64,000 bases of DNA from Diaphorobacter aerolatus (GCF_014489535.1 NZ_CP060783.1:248001-312000); one strand, 5' to 3'. Shown: positions 40,691-50,039, numbered from the stretch's first letter. Made by a program: numbers and translations. The notes: generated from the sequence alone by a model not told the origin.

Positions 40691-41554
40691 ATGCACGAAG
40701 AAGATCAGGAAGTACGCACCATTCCCGATGAGGTGACTGCGCAGCTTGCGCGATCCCGCGAGCGCACCACGCAGTACGCAGGCCGCAGCGTGCATTGGCG
40801 CGAGTGGTGCCGAGAGCAGGACCAGGTGCCGCTCATTGCGCTGCACGGCGGTCATGGCTCATGGCTGCACTGGCTGCGCAACATCGAGGCATTCAGCGCC
40901 AATTACCGCGTGCTGCTGCCCGACATGCCGGGGTTTGGCGAGTCGGAGGACTTTGATCTTGCGGCACGCGATCCGGCACGCCTCGATCTGCTGACCGAGG
41001 CGCTGTGCCAGGGCATCCGCGATTTGGTGGGCACGTTGACGCCGTTTCACCTGATCGGATTCTCGTTCGGCGGCCTGATCGCGGGCATGGTCGCGGCGCG
41101 CATGCCGCAGATCCGCACGCTCACACTGCTGGGCACCGCAGGTCATGGCTTTCGCCGCGCAAGCGAGCCGCCGATGCGCAACTGGCGCGACTTCGATGGC
41201 GATCAGCGCAAAGAGGTGCTGCGCGACAATCTGCAAGCCTTCATGCTGGCCAGCCCAGCGGACGAGACCGCGTGCTGGATACACGCGCAGTCGTGCGAAA
41301 ACACGCGTTTCTACAGCAAGAGCTATTCTCGCAAGGCCTCGCTCGCGGCGTCTCTTGGCGATGTGAAGGCGCCGGTGCTCATGCTCTGGGGCGAGAACGA
41401 CGTGACCGCCGAGCCGGTGATGGCTGCCGAGCAGCTGGCTCAGAATCGCACGGAACGCGAATGGATGATCATTCCGAGCGCCGGCCATTGGGTGCAATAC
41501 GAGGCCGCGGCCACCGTCAACGTGCTGCTCGCATACTGGTTATCCCAACGCTGA
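40691..41554 (+). CDS. alpha/beta hydrolase
   Basis: A 287-residue alpha/beta-hydrolase-fold protein. Oxyanion region LHGGHGSWLHW, nucleophile elbow GFSFGG (Ser), acid in WGENDVTAEP and catalytic His in SAGHWVQYE. It could cleave an ester, thioester or C-C bond (MhpC-like) in the pathway of this operon. The first 25 residues are charged and probably form a short cap. It starts 15 bases after the CoA ligase. Confidence 0.88.
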   Translation: MHEEDQEVRTIPDEVTAQLARSRERTTQYAGRSVHWREWCREQDQVPLIALHGGHGSWLHWLRNIEAFSANYRVLLPDMPGFGESEDFDLAARDPARLDLLTEALCQGIRDLVGTLTPFHLIGFSFGGLIAGMVAARMPQIRTLTLLGTAGHGFRRASEPPMRNWRDFDGDQRKEVLRDNLQAFMLASPADETACWIHAQSCENTRFYSKSYSRKASLAASLGDVKAPVLMLWGENDVTAEPVMAAEQLAQNRTEREWMIIPSAGHWVQYEAAATVNVLLAYWLSQR

Positions 41555-41593
41555 AATATGCAGGCCCAGGCCGTGCGCTTCTACAATCAGGCC

Positions 41594-42517
41594 ATGTCGA
41601 AAAAGCTCCCTCCGCTCAACCCTCTGAAGGTTTTTGACGCCGTCGTGCGTACCCAGAACCTGACCAAGGCTGCGCAGGAGCTGCACATCAGCCAGTCCGC
41701 CGTGAGCAAGCAGCTCAACGTGCTGCAAACCTATCTGGGCATTGAACTCTTTCGGCGCGAGCGCCATGGCATCAGCCTCACGCAAGCCGGATTGCAATAT
41801 GGCGAGGAAATCGCGCCCGCGTTCGAGGCGATCTCGAAGGCCACGGCCGAGATCATGCGCAGCGGCTCGGACAACACGCTGCGCATCCAGACCTACACCA
41901 CCTTTGCCGCCAAGTGGCTGATTCCGCGCCTGTCGGATTTTCATGCGCGCTACAAGGATGTGTCGGTGGTTATCACCAACTCCGTCAAGCCGGTGGATTT
42001 TGATCGCGACAACGTCGATCTCGCCATCCAGATGGGAAACGGCGCATGGCAGGGGCAGGATGCCGACTTTCTGTTCGAGGACATCATCGAGCCCGTGTGC
42101 AGTCCGGATTTCTTCAAGAAATTCGCACCCGATCCGGCCTATCCGCGCGCGTTGCTGCGCACCTGTTTGCTCGTGTCGCATTACCGGCAGGACGACTGGC
42201 CCACCTGGACACGCCTGTGTCGCTATGGCGAGGACATTGCCGAGACCGAGCGCATGCGTTTCAGTACCTCGGTGCTGACCTGGCAGGCGGCAGTGGAGGG
42301 CCTCGGCATCGCCGTGGGACAGACTTCGTTGCTGGCCGATGACCTGCGCGCGCAGCGTCTGGTGCGGCCATTCAATCTGCCGGTGCGCACCGGCGCGTCG
42401 TATTATCTGGTGCGTCCACAACTACAGCGGCATGCGCGCAAGGTCATGCTGTTTAGGGAGTGGATCAAGGAGCAGATTGCGCAGTCGCTGGCAGCGGCCC
42501 ATCCCCCAGGCTACTGA
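41594..42517 (+). CDS. LysR-family transcriptional regulator, GcvA-like
   Basis: A 307-residue LysR regulator. Winged helix-turn-helix residues 5-65 (LKVFDAVVRTQNLTKAAQEL, SQSAVSKQLNVLQ), then an effector-binding domain with the GcvA-type IPRLSDFHARYKDV and DLAIQMGNG segments. I start at ATG 41594 (MSKKLPPL); an earlier in-frame ATG at 41558 adds 12 unlikely residues. As the last gene of the acyl-CoA dehydrogenase operon it may autoregulate that operon. It is convergent with the lactonase-like gene. Confidence 0.9.
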   Translation: MSKKLPPLNPLKVFDAVVRTQNLTKAAQELHISQSAVSKQLNVLQTYLGIELFRRERHGISLTQAGLQYGEEIAPAFEAISKATAEIMRSGSDNTLRIQTYTTFAAKWLIPRLSDFHARYKDVSVVITNSVKPVDFDRDNVDLAIQMGNGAWQGQDADFLFEDIIEPVCSPDFFKKFAPDPAYPRALLRTCLLVSHYRQDDWPTWTRLCRYGEDIAETERMRFSTSVLTWQAAVEGLGIAVGQTSLLADDLRAQRLVRPFNLPVRTGASYYLVRPQLQRHARKVMLFREWIKEQIAQSLAAAHPPGY

Positions 42518-42521
42518 CACC

Positions 42522-43316
42522 TCAGGCGATGCGGTGGATCGAGCTTCCGGGAATGTCGAGCCGCTCGAATCTCTCGCAAACCCGGGGATCGTGCCCGGGA
42601 ATGATGTTAGCGTCGCCGTCCGCGAGCTGCCTGATCAGCCCATAGCCGGTCATCATGTCGGCCTTGCTGAAAATAGCGGGAAATGGATTCATGCGCGCAA
42701 GATTCTCGTAGTAGTGCGCCGCATCGGACGCGAGCACCACCCAGCCTTTTGTCGTCATCACCCGCACGATCTGCAGGCCATCGGTATGCCCGCCCACGCG
42801 GTGGAACTCGATACTCGGCGCAAACGCGTGCGCCCCGTCGATGAGACGCACCTCGCCCTCATAGAGGCGCTTGAGCACCACCGCAATGTCGTCGAGCGCG
42901 AAGAAATGATTCTGCTTCCTGTCGCACATGCATTTGCCTGTGGCATAGGCGATCTCGCGTTCCTGAAGCCAGACCGTGGCATCGGGAAACTGATTCACGT
43001 TACCCGCGTGGTCGTAGTGCAGATGGGTGAGCACCACATGCTTCACGTCGCTGGCCTGAACACCCAGGGCCGCAAGGGCAGCGACAGGCTCCTGAACAAA
43101 CGAGCGATTGCGCGCGAGCGCGGAAACCCGGCTGAAGCCGGTATCGATCAGCAACAGTTGATCGCCGCCGCGCACCAGCCAGACGAAGAAATCGAGCGGC
43201 ATCGGCGCGTCGGGATCACCATCGACCGGTTCGAGAAAATTGCTTTGCCGCGCGCGCTCGACGCTGGCGTACTTGATCGCATACACCTCGTAGCTGTCGA
43301 TTGAGCCGCTTGCCAT
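42522..43316 (-). CDS. metallo-beta-lactamase-fold hydrolase, N-acyl homoserine lactonase-like
   Basis: A 264-residue MBL-fold enzyme. The dinuclear metal motif HLHYDH is in VVLTHLHYDHAGNV, with further ligands in RVGGHTDGL, LASDAAHYY and IIPGHDP. The layout resembles AiiA-type AHL lactonases, but many close relatives open other lactones, so quorum quenching is only one option. Downstream end of the leftward catabolic operon, 7 bases after the substrate-binding protein stop. Confidence 0.87.
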   Translation of the reverse strand: MASGSIDSYEVYAIKYASVERARQSNFLEPVDGDPDAPMPLDFFVWLVRGGDQLLLIDTGFSRVSALARNRSFVQEPVAALAALGVQASDVKHVVLTHLHYDHAGNVNQFPDATVWLQEREIAYATGKCMCDRKQNHFFALDDIAVVLKRLYEGEVRLIDGAHAFAPSIEFHRVGGHTDGLQIVRVMTTKGWVVLASDAAHYYENLARMNPFPAIFSKADMMTGYGLIRQLADGDANIIPGHDPRVCERFERLDIPGSSIHRIA

Positions 43317-43323
43317 GCCGGGC

Positions 43324-44550
43324 CTACTTCTTCACCAGAGCGCACTTGCTCTGTGCAAGGCCCTCGAAGGCTTCGCTGCCGGGGACGGTCTCCTCGATGC
43401 TGTAGTAGTCCCAGGGTTTCCTGGACTCTGCAGGGGTCTTCACCTTCACGAGAAACATGTCGTGCACCATCTTGCCGTCGTCGCGCAGCTTGCCATTCTT
43501 GGCGAACGCATCGTTGATGCTCATGCGCTTCATGGCCTTGATGACTTCGGTGACGTCGTCGGTCTTCGCCTGTTCGACGGCCTTCAGATACGTGCGGATG
43601 GCGGAGTATTGACCGGCTTGGAGCGCGGTCGGCATGCGCTTCATCTTCTTCATGAATTTCTCGGCGAATTGGCGCGAGGCGTTGTCGTAGTCCCAGTAGA
43701 AGGACTCGGCAAACATCATGCCACCGGCGTTCTTGAGCCCGAGCCCATGCACGTCCATGATGCTCATGAGCATCGCAACGCTGGCCTGTCCGCCAGTGCC
43801 CAGGCCGAATTCGCGGCCCTGCTTGATCGCGTTCTGCAGATCGAGGCCCGCCGTGGCAATGGCCACCGCGCTGGCCTTGCTCTCGTTGGCCTTCACGATG
43901 TAGGAGGCAAAATCGTTGCCTGGGAACGGGTAGCGCGACGAACCCACGACCTTGCCGCCCGCATCCTCGATGAAACGCTTGCCATCGTTTTCCAGAGAAT
44001 GGCCGAATGCATAGTCGGCGGTCACGTAGTACCAGGTCTTGAAGCCCTTCTTGACCAGCGACTTGGTGCCGACATTGGCGAGCGCGTAGGAGTCATAGAC
44101 CCAGTGCACGTTGTTGGGAGAGCAGTCCTCGTTGCTGATGCGCTGCGCGCCCGCGCCGGTCACGATGGACATGCGGCCCTTTTCCTGCGCAATCTTCATG
44201 GCCGCAAGCGCCACGGCACTGTTGCCCAGCTCGGTCACGGCGTCCACCTTGTCGCGGTCCAGCCATTCGCGCGTCTTGGTCGAGGCGATGTCCGCCTTGT
44301 TCTGGTGATCGGCGGTCACGACTTCGATGGGCATGCCCAGCACCTTGCCGCCGAATTCTTCCACCGCGATTTCGGTCGCAACGATGGAGCCCTTGCCGAC
44401 GTTGTCCATGAACGGGCCATTGATGTCGGTGAGCACGCCAATCTTGACGATGCCGTCGGAAATCTTTGCCGTGCCGGTTTGCGCATGAGCGGCACCGAAC
44501 AGCACGCTGATCGCGGAAAGTACCGCTGCCGATGAGTATCTGAATTTCAT
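43324..44550 (-). CDS. ABC transporter substrate-binding protein, branched-chain amino acid type
   Basis: A 408-residue LivK-type binding protein: signal peptide 1-23 (VLSAISVLFGAAHA), then KIGVLTDINGPFMDNVGKGS and VVTADHQNKADIAS. It resembles the protein at 2728-3951 closely in these blocks and in its C-terminus. No permease genes are adjacent. The ligand is probably the substrate of the operon encoded upstream, perhaps an aromatic acid. Confidence 0.92.
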   Translation of the reverse strand: MKFRYSSAAVLSAISVLFGAAHAQTGTAKISDGIVKIGVLTDINGPFMDNVGKGSIVATEIAVEEFGGKVLGMPIEVVTADHQNKADIASTKTREWLDRDKVDAVTELGNSAVALAAMKIAQEKGRMSIVTGAGAQRISNEDCSPNNVHWVYDSYALANVGTKSLVKKGFKTWYYVTADYAFGHSLENDGKRFIEDAGGKVVGSSRYPFPGNDFASYIVKANESKASAVAIATAGLDLQNAIKQGREFGLGTGGQASVAMLMSIMDVHGLGLKNAGGMMFAESFYWDYDNASRQFAEKFMKKMKRMPTALQAGQYSAIRTYLKAVEQAKTDDVTEVIKAMKRMSINDAFAKNGKLRDDGKMVHDMFLVKVKTPAESRKPWDYYSIEETVPGSEAFEGLAQSKCALVKK

Positions 44551-44581
44551 GGTCTTGTGTCTCCTGAACGGGTATGTTTTT

Positions 44582-45426
44582 CTATTGAATCTGCGCGAGC
44601 ACCGGAAGCAGGTGCTCGATGAATTGCGCAGGCGATTCGCTCATCGGGAAATGCCCGAGTCCCGGCATGATCGTGAGCCTTGCGCCTGCAATGTCCTTCG
44701 CCAGCGCCTTGGAGTCCTCGGGGTGCAGGAATAGTCGTATTCGCCGGTGAGCAGATAGAGCGGGCAGCGCGCCGTGTCGATCTTGCTGACCATCTCGCGC
44801 AGATCGCCTTCGGCCTTGTAGAAGTACAGATCGCCTTTGAACACACCGGGGCCGCCCTGCATGTAGTGCCACAGCGTTTCCCAGCGATCAACGGAGCTGG
44901 CATGCGGGCCGATCAGGCCCGAGACGATTCCCGCGCAGACTTCGCCACCGTGCACGTCGGGCCGATGCAGCCATTCGAGGTTGTAGTAGGGCGCGACATG
45001 CGCTCCCGATTGCAGCCCGATCAGCGCCTTGAACCGCTCCGGCGCCTTGAGCGCGAGGTGCAGCACCACGCGGCCGCCGATCGAGCAGCCCATGGCAACG
45101 GGGTTGCGCACGCCAAGCGCGTCCATCACGGCGAGTATGGTGTCTACGTAACGTTGCGACGTGAGCTGGTATTCGTGCGTTTCCCAGCCTTCGGGCGGCG
45201 ACGACTTCCCGTGGTAGGGCAGATCGAAGCAGATCACCTGAAAGCGGTCGGTGATCCGCTGGCTGTTCATGATCGCGCGATACTGCCGTGAATCGCTGCC
45301 CGCAGTGTGAAGACACAGTAGCGGCTGTCCCTTGCCCGCCGTTTCAAAGTAGATGCGGTGGTTCTTGCCATCGATACCGACGTTGACGTATCCGCCGGTG
45401 ATGGGTTCGATAGGGGAAGCGTTCAT
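44582..45426 (-). CDS. alpha/beta hydrolase (one frame break)
   Basis: About 281 residues. Oxyanion region LLCLHTAGSDSRQYR, nucleophile elbow GCSIGG (Ser), acid in LTGEYDYSCTPEDS and His in PGLGHFPMSE. The frame breaks just after the acid at the GGGG run 44720-44723; one more base joins it to DSKALAKDIAGARLTI and a stop at 44582. Its start overlaps the SCP2-like gene stop by ATGA. It probably hydrolyses a lactone, ester or C-C bond in the operon pathway. Confidence 0.88.
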
Positions 45427-45776
45427 TGCACGACACCTCCGAGCGACTTGATGAGGTCCTTGAAGTAGAGAAGGTTGCTCATGAACGTGTGCTGATCGCC
45501 TTCGAGCTTCAGTTGTTTGAATTTGATCATCGCCATCAGGTCGTGAAAACCGGGCGTGGGTGTGGGCGCGTAGTATTTCTCCCAGGACTTCGCATCGGCG
45601 CTGAGCCGAAAAGTCCAGCGCGGCATCACGAACGGTCCGGTCTGCATGCTCTCGATTGCGCCGTCATGAATGCGGATGAGCCATTCCTTATCGCCACTTT
45701 GAAGCAAGAAAGTGACGTTCACGAAACGGCCCCGGTATACAAGCCAGTCATCCATAGAAAGGGGAGAATTGCTCAT
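45423..45776 (-). CDS. small SCP2-like (sterol carrier-type) protein
   Basis: A 117-residue protein resembling an SCP2 sterol-carrier fold (FLLQSGDKEWLIRIHDGAI, PRWTFRLSADAKSWEKYY, DLMAMIKFKQLKLEGD). It probably binds a hydrophobic intermediate or acyl-CoA. It overlaps both neighbours by ATGA, so it is translated in step with the dehydrogenase and hydrolase. The fold assignment is by pattern only and moderately sure. Confidence 0.7.
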   Translation of the reverse strand: MSNSPLSMDDWLVYRGRFVNVTFLLQSGDKEWLIRIHDGAIESMQTGPFVMPRWTFRLSADAKSWEKYYAPTPTPGFHDLMAMIKFKQLKLEGDQHTFMSNLLYFKDLIKSLGGVVQ

Positions 45777-46663
45777 GACGCACCTCCGGATCTGGCGATG
45801 ACGCGGTACATCACCGGGTAGTAGTTGTCGCCGAAACCTGCATTCACCGATTTCTGCAACTGGTCTGCGGTCAGTGCGGTGGCTGGATTTGCGAGTTCAA
45901 CGGTCTCGGAGAGCGCGAGTGCGAGCTTCAGGTCCTTGAGCGCATAGGCCGTGGAGAACATCTTTTCGGGGAACACATTCTTGGCCAGATAGTTCGCGCC
46001 CGTCAGCTTGAGCGCGAACGAAGCCGCCGAGCCAAGCGACAGCGCATCGGCGAGCAGGTCTTTCGAGACCCCGGATTTTTCGGCCATGGCAAAGGCCTGC
46101 GCCAGGGTGTGCACCGTATTGAGCAGCACCATGTTGTTCAGGATCTTCACGACCTGACCGGCTCCGGTGGGGCCGCAATGCAGCACGTCACTTCCCATGC
46201 ATTCGAGTTGCGGCTTGATGACCGAGAATTGCGCAGCGGTGCCGCCAACGGTGATCAGCAGCGTCCCATTGTTCGCGGCCTCGCGACTGCGCGCGACCGG
46301 CGCGTCGATGAATTCGATGCCGGATTGCGCGAGCGCCGCAGCGAGTACCCGGCTGCGTTCGACGTCGCTGGTGCTCATGTCGACGATGGTCTTGAGTGTC
46401 CTGGCCTGGGCAGCGAGACCGTCCGCGCCCGTGCAGACCGCTTCCACATGGTCGATTGCGGGCAACGAGAGAAATACGATGCTCGCGTTCTCCGCGATTT
46501 CCCGGATGCTGCTCGCGACCACGCCGTCGTCGGCAAGAGCGCGCACGTTGTCTAGGTTCAGGTCGGTGGCCAGCACCGTGCAGCCCGACTTCTGCGCGAG
46601 ATTGCGGCACATGCCCATGCCCATCACGCCCACGCCGATGAATCCAAGTACGGGTTTGGTCAT
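45773..46663 (-). CDS. NAD(P)-dependent beta-hydroxyacid dehydrogenase (3-hydroxyisobutyrate dehydrogenase family)
   Basis: A 296-residue beta-hydroxyacid dehydrogenase. Dinucleotide loop GFIGVGVMGMGM, then VDMSTSDVERSR, the substrate loop DAPVARSREAANNGTL and catalytic Lys in GAGQVVKILNNMV. I start at ATG 46661-46663 (MTKPVLGF), which overlaps the aldehyde dehydrogenase stop. It would oxidise a 3-hydroxy acid to a semialdehyde, fitting the aldehyde dehydrogenase next to it. Confidence 0.9.
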   Translation of the reverse strand: MTKPVLGFIGVGVMGMGMCRNLAQKSGCTVLATDLNLDNVRALADDGVVASSIREIAENASIVFLSLPAIDHVEAVCTGADGLAAQARTLKTIVDMSTSDVERSRVLAAALAQSGIEFIDAPVARSREAANNGTLLITVGGTAAQFSVIKPQLECMGSDVLHCGPTGAGQVVKILNNMVLLNTVHTLAQAFAMAEKSGVSKDLLADALSLGSAASFALKLTGANYLAKNVFPEKMFSTAYALKDLKLALALSETVELANPATALTADQLQKSVNAGFGDNYYPVMYRVIARSGGAS

Positions 46664-48096
46664 GCTGTCAGCCCTCCCTGGCGCACGCACTTGACCTTGA
46701 GGAATTCGCGAAGTCCTTCGATGCCGCCCTCGGAGCCGAGGCCGCTGTCCTTGTAGCCGCCAAACGGTGTCTCGGGCAGCGATGCCTGCAACTCGTTGAT
46801 GCAGACGACGCCGCTTTCGATCTCGTTGGCGAAGCGGTGCGCAAGCCGCATGTCGTTGGTGAAGGCATAGGCCGCAAGTCCGAAAGGCAGGCTGTTGGCT
46901 TCGCGCAGCGCCTCGTCGGCGTCTTTCACCGGAATCAGCAGTGCCACGGGACCGAAAGGCTCGATCCGTGAGGCATCGGCCTTTTTGTCGCGCAGCGCGA
47001 GCACGGTGGGTTCGTAGAAAAAGCCCGGTCGGTCACTGATTGCCTTGCCACCGGCGAGCAGTCTCGCGCCGTTTTCCCTTGCGTTGCTCACCAGTTGCTC
47101 GATGGCCAGCAGGCGGCGCCGGTTCTTGAGCGGGCCCATTTGCGCATCGGCATCGAAGGGATCACGCACGCGCAGCTTCATCGCCTGTTCGGCAAATTTC
47201 TCGCAGAACGCGTCATAAATGCTTTCGTGCACCAGAAAGCGCGTCGGCGACGTGCAGACCTGCCCGGCGTTGCGGTACTTGGTGGCGGCGGTAGTCGCGG
47301 CCACTTTGTCGATGTCCACGTCCTTCCAGACGATCACTGGCGCATGGCCGCCGAGTTCCAGCGTGGCGCGCTTCATGTGCAAAGCCGCCTTGGCGCCGAG
47401 CTGTTTGCCGACCTCGGTGCCGCCGGTGAAGGTGATCATCGCGATGTCCGGCGCGCTGCAGAGCTGATCGGCAATCGCTGCCGGGTTGCCAAACACCATG
47501 TTGACGAGACCTGCGGCAGCGCCCGCGCGCTCGCAGGCCTGGGCGATCAGCAAGGCCACACCCGCCGTTTCTTCGGACGGCTTGATCACGATGGAGCAAC
47601 CTGCGGCCAGCGCCGCGCTGATCTTGCGCGATGGCGTGATCGCAGGCGCGTTCCAGCCCGAAAATCCCGCGACCACGCCAATGGGTTCGAGCTGGGCAAT
47701 CTGCTGGATGCCCGGCGAGCGCGCGGGGATCACGCGGCCATAGAGCCGCCGCGCCTCTTCGGCGGCCCACTCGAACATCTCGGCGGCGGTGTCCACTTCC
47801 TTTTGCGCCTCGCCGTAGGGCTTGCCGAGTTCGCTGGCGATCTGCGTGGCGAAGTTGTCCCGGTCGGCGCGCATTTCCATCGCAATCCCGCGCAGCAGTT
47901 CCAATCGCTGCGTCGCGCCGCTTTTTTTCCAGGCCGCGTGCGCCTGTTTCGCGCATTCGATGGCACGCGCGACATCGTTCGCGTCGGCCATCGCATAGCT
48001 TCCAATAGGCTTGCCGCTGGCTGGCGAGATCACCTCGAACTGCTCGGCCGACGAGCCCGCGCAGAACGCGCCGTTGATGTACTGTGAATATTGCAT
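46660..48096 (-). CDS. aldehyde dehydrogenase
   Basis: A 478-residue NAD(P)-dependent aldehyde dehydrogenase. The Rossmann segment GFSGWNAPAITPSRK, the general-base Glu in ATLELGGHAPVI and the catalytic Cys in GQVCTSPTRF are all seen, and the C-terminus has FGGYKDSGLGSEGG. Succinate-semialdehyde-dehydrogenase-like overall. Placed between two beta-hydroxyacid dehydrogenases, it probably oxidises the semialdehyde they make. Confidence 0.93.
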   Translation of the reverse strand: MQYSQYINGAFCAGSSAEQFEVISPASGKPIGSYAMADANDVARAIECAKQAHAAWKKSGATQRLELLRGIAMEMRADRDNFATQIASELGKPYGEAQKEVDTAAEMFEWAAEEARRLYGRVIPARSPGIQQIAQLEPIGVVAGFSGWNAPAITPSRKISAALAAGCSIVIKPSEETAGVALLIAQACERAGAAAGLVNMVFGNPAAIADQLCSAPDIAMITFTGGTEVGKQLGAKAALHMKRATLELGGHAPVIVWKDVDIDKVAATTAATKYRNAGQVCTSPTRFLVHESIYDAFCEKFAEQAMKLRVRDPFDADAQMGPLKNRRRLLAIEQLVSNARENGARLLAGGKAISDRPGFFYEPTVLALRDKKADASRIEPFGPVALLIPVKDADEALREANSLPFGLAAYAFTNDMRLAHRFANEIESGVVCINELQASLPETPFGGYKDSGLGSEGGIEGLREFLKVKCVRQGGLTA

Positions 48097-48120
48097 GTGC
48101 CTGTCTCCGTCCTGCCTGGA

Positions 48121-49098
48121 TTACTCCAGCACGATGTTGGATTTCCTGATCACGTTGGCCCAATGCGTGGACTGCTTCTGGATGTAGTCCTTGAACTGCG
48201 CCGGCGTGCTGGTGAACGGGTATTGGTCGAGCGTCAGCAGCTTGGACTTGACCTCGGGACTCGCCATGATTTCGTTGACCGCGGTGTTCAGCTTGCTGAC
48301 CACGTCGGCAGGCAGGCCCGCTGGGCCCATCAAACCGTTCCACGGCTCGGCCGCAAAGCCCGGAAGCTTTTGCTGGCCGATCACGAGCGTGTCCTTGAGG
48401 CCCTTGTCCGCTTCCGAACTGGCGGAGGCCAGGATGCGCAACTTGCCCGCCTGCACCTGGGGAATCGCAACCACACCGGCGAGAAACGCAAAGTCCACGC
48501 GCCCGGCGACCAGGTCGGTGATCGCGGCGGAGTCGCCCTTGTAGGGCACGTGCAGCGCGTTGATTCCGGTTTCGTTCCTGAACCATTCGCCCGCGAGGTG
48601 ATTGACCGCGCCATTGCCCGCCGATGCGTAGGTCAACTGGTTGTCCTTCTGGCGCGCAAAGGCCACCAGTTCGTCATAGGTCTTGAACCGCGAGTTCGGT
48701 GGCACGGTCAGGTAGTACGGGTAGCTGGCGACCAGCGCGATTGGCGTGAAATCCTTGAGCGAGTCGTACTGCACGCCTTTTTGCACGAAGGGAATGATCG
48801 ACAGGGTGCTGCTGCTTCCGATCATCAGCGTGTAGCCATCGGGTGCGGCCTTCTTCACGAGATTCGCGGCAACGGCGCCGCTGGCTCCGGCCTTGTTGTC
48901 GATGATGAAGCTCTGGCCGAATTTCTGCGAGAGCTTTTCGGCGAGAACGCGCGCGACGACATCGGTCGGCCCGCCCGCCGAAAAGCCGACCATGATGGTG
49001 ACGGGCTTCTCGGGATAACCGGCGGCGGTGGCGAGCGATGCGCCTGTCATGGCGGCGATGGCAACGGCGTGGGCCAGCGTGCGGCGTGTGATATTCAT
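48121..49098 (-). CDS. Bug-family substrate-binding protein
   Basis: A 325-residue Bug/TctC receptor. Signal peptide 1-26 (AVAIAAMTGASLATAA), YPEKPVTIMVGFSAGGPTDVVAR, DNKAGASGAVAANL and HVPYKGDSAAITDLVAGRV. Start at 49096-49098 behind AGGAGACA; the open frame extends upstream inside the next gene without likeness. Fifth Bug protein in the window; ligand unknown but the operon suggests a hydroxy acid precursor. Confidence 0.92.
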   Translation of the reverse strand: MNITRRTLAHAVAIAAMTGASLATAAGYPEKPVTIMVGFSAGGPTDVVARVLAEKLSQKFGQSFIIDNKAGASGAVAANLVKKAAPDGYTLMIGSSSTLSIIPFVQKGVQYDSLKDFTPIALVASYPYYLTVPPNSRFKTYDELVAFARQKDNQLTYASAGNGAVNHLAGEWFRNETGINALHVPYKGDSAAITDLVAGRVDFAFLAGVVAIPQVQAGKLRILASASSEADKGLKDTLVIGQQKLPGFAAEPWNGLMGPAGLPADVVSKLNTAVNEIMASPEVKSKLLTLDQYPFTSTPAQFKDYIQKQSTHWANVIRKSNIVLE

Positions 49099-49148
49099 TT
49101 TTGTCTCCTGATTTCTCAAAGGCGGTGCGTGGGGTCGAGGCGCTGCGT

Positions 49149-50039
49149 TCAGAGCCGGATTTTTTCCATGCCGTTGGCCTCGGCCCAGAAGTCGGTCAGG
49201 CACGACGTGTCCTGGCCGGCCTTGCCCGCAGCGAGCGCCATGCGGAAGATGTTCTTGGTGGTGTCGCAGACCGGAAGGGCGACCTGAGTGGATGCGCCCG
49301 CGCTGGAGGCCAGCGAGATGTCCTTGTAGCCCAGCGCGAGATCGAAACCCGGCGTGAGGTCTCCGGCGAGCACCTTCTTGGGCCACTTCTCCTTGAGTTG
49401 CCCGTTGCTGGCCGTCGTGTTGGTCAGCACATCGAAGGTCTTCCGCACGTCCAGGCCCAGCGCCTTCGCGAGCACCAGCGCTTCGGAATTGATCTGGCAG
49501 TAACTCAGCACCATCATGTTGTTGATGATCTTGGTGCGCGTGCCGCTGCCCGCGCAGCCGCAATGGTGGATCGTGGTGCCCATCTGGTAGAGCACCGGCT
49601 CGACGGTCGGCAGATGCTGCTCATCGATGCCGAGCATGAACAACGATTCGCCGCGATCCGCATGCATCGCCAGGCGACCCACGGGCGCATCGCCGAACGC
49701 GATGCCAGCGGCCGTGAACTCTTTGTTGAGCAGATCGACGGTATCCACGTCGATGGTGCTCATGTCGATGTAGATGGCTCCGGGTTTGAGGTGGCTGATG
49801 ATGCCGTCGTCGCCCAGTGCCACTTCCTTGACCTGCGTGGGCCCGGGCAACATGGTGAACACGAGATCGGATTTCTGGCAGAGCGAGGCCACGTCCTGCG
49901 CCACTTGCGCGCCCTCGGCCTTGAGTTGCGCAGAAGCCGCCGCGTGGATGTCGAAAACGATGACGTTCTGTTTCTTCGTGACGAGCGAGCGCGCGAGCGA
50001 AAGGCCCATGCGGCCCAGGCCGATGAATCCGATTTGCAT
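49149..50039 (-). CDS. NAD(P)-dependent beta-hydroxyacid dehydrogenase (3-hydroxyisobutyrate/tartronate semialdehyde type)
   Basis: A 296-residue enzyme of the same family as 45773-46663 but clearly different in sequence. Motifs: GFIGLGRMGLSLARS, IDMSTIDVDTVDLL, DAPVGRLAMHADRGE and catalytic Lys in GSGTRTKIINNMM. It is the first gene of the leftward operon. Two such dehydrogenases in one operon suggest two successive hydroxyacid steps or a stereoisomer pair. Confidence 0.9.
   Translation of the reverse strand: MQIGFIGLGRMGLSLARSLVTKKQNVIVFDIHAAASAQLKAEGAQVAQDVASLCQKSDLVFTMLPGPTQVKEVALGDDGIISHLKPGAIYIDMSTIDVDTVDLLNKEFTAAGIAFGDAPVGRLAMHADRGESLFMLGIDEQHLPTVEPVLYQMGTTIHHCGCAGSGTRTKIINNMMVLSYCQINSEALVLAKALGLDVRKTFDVLTNTTASNGQLKEKWPKKVLAGDLTPGFDLALGYKDISLASSAGASTQVALPVCDTTKNIFRMALAAGKAGQDTSCLTDFWAEANGMEKIRL

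Noticed and set aside
38750..40855. A 701-codon minus-strand frame opposite the CoA ligase.
   Set aside because: Antisense shadow; the plus strand carries clear CoA-binding and ATP-grasp motifs.
42522..43316. Firm naming of the MBL protein as a quorum-quenching AHL lactonase.
   Set aside because: The metal motif fits, but it is shared with many other lactonases and no luxI/luxR pair is present.
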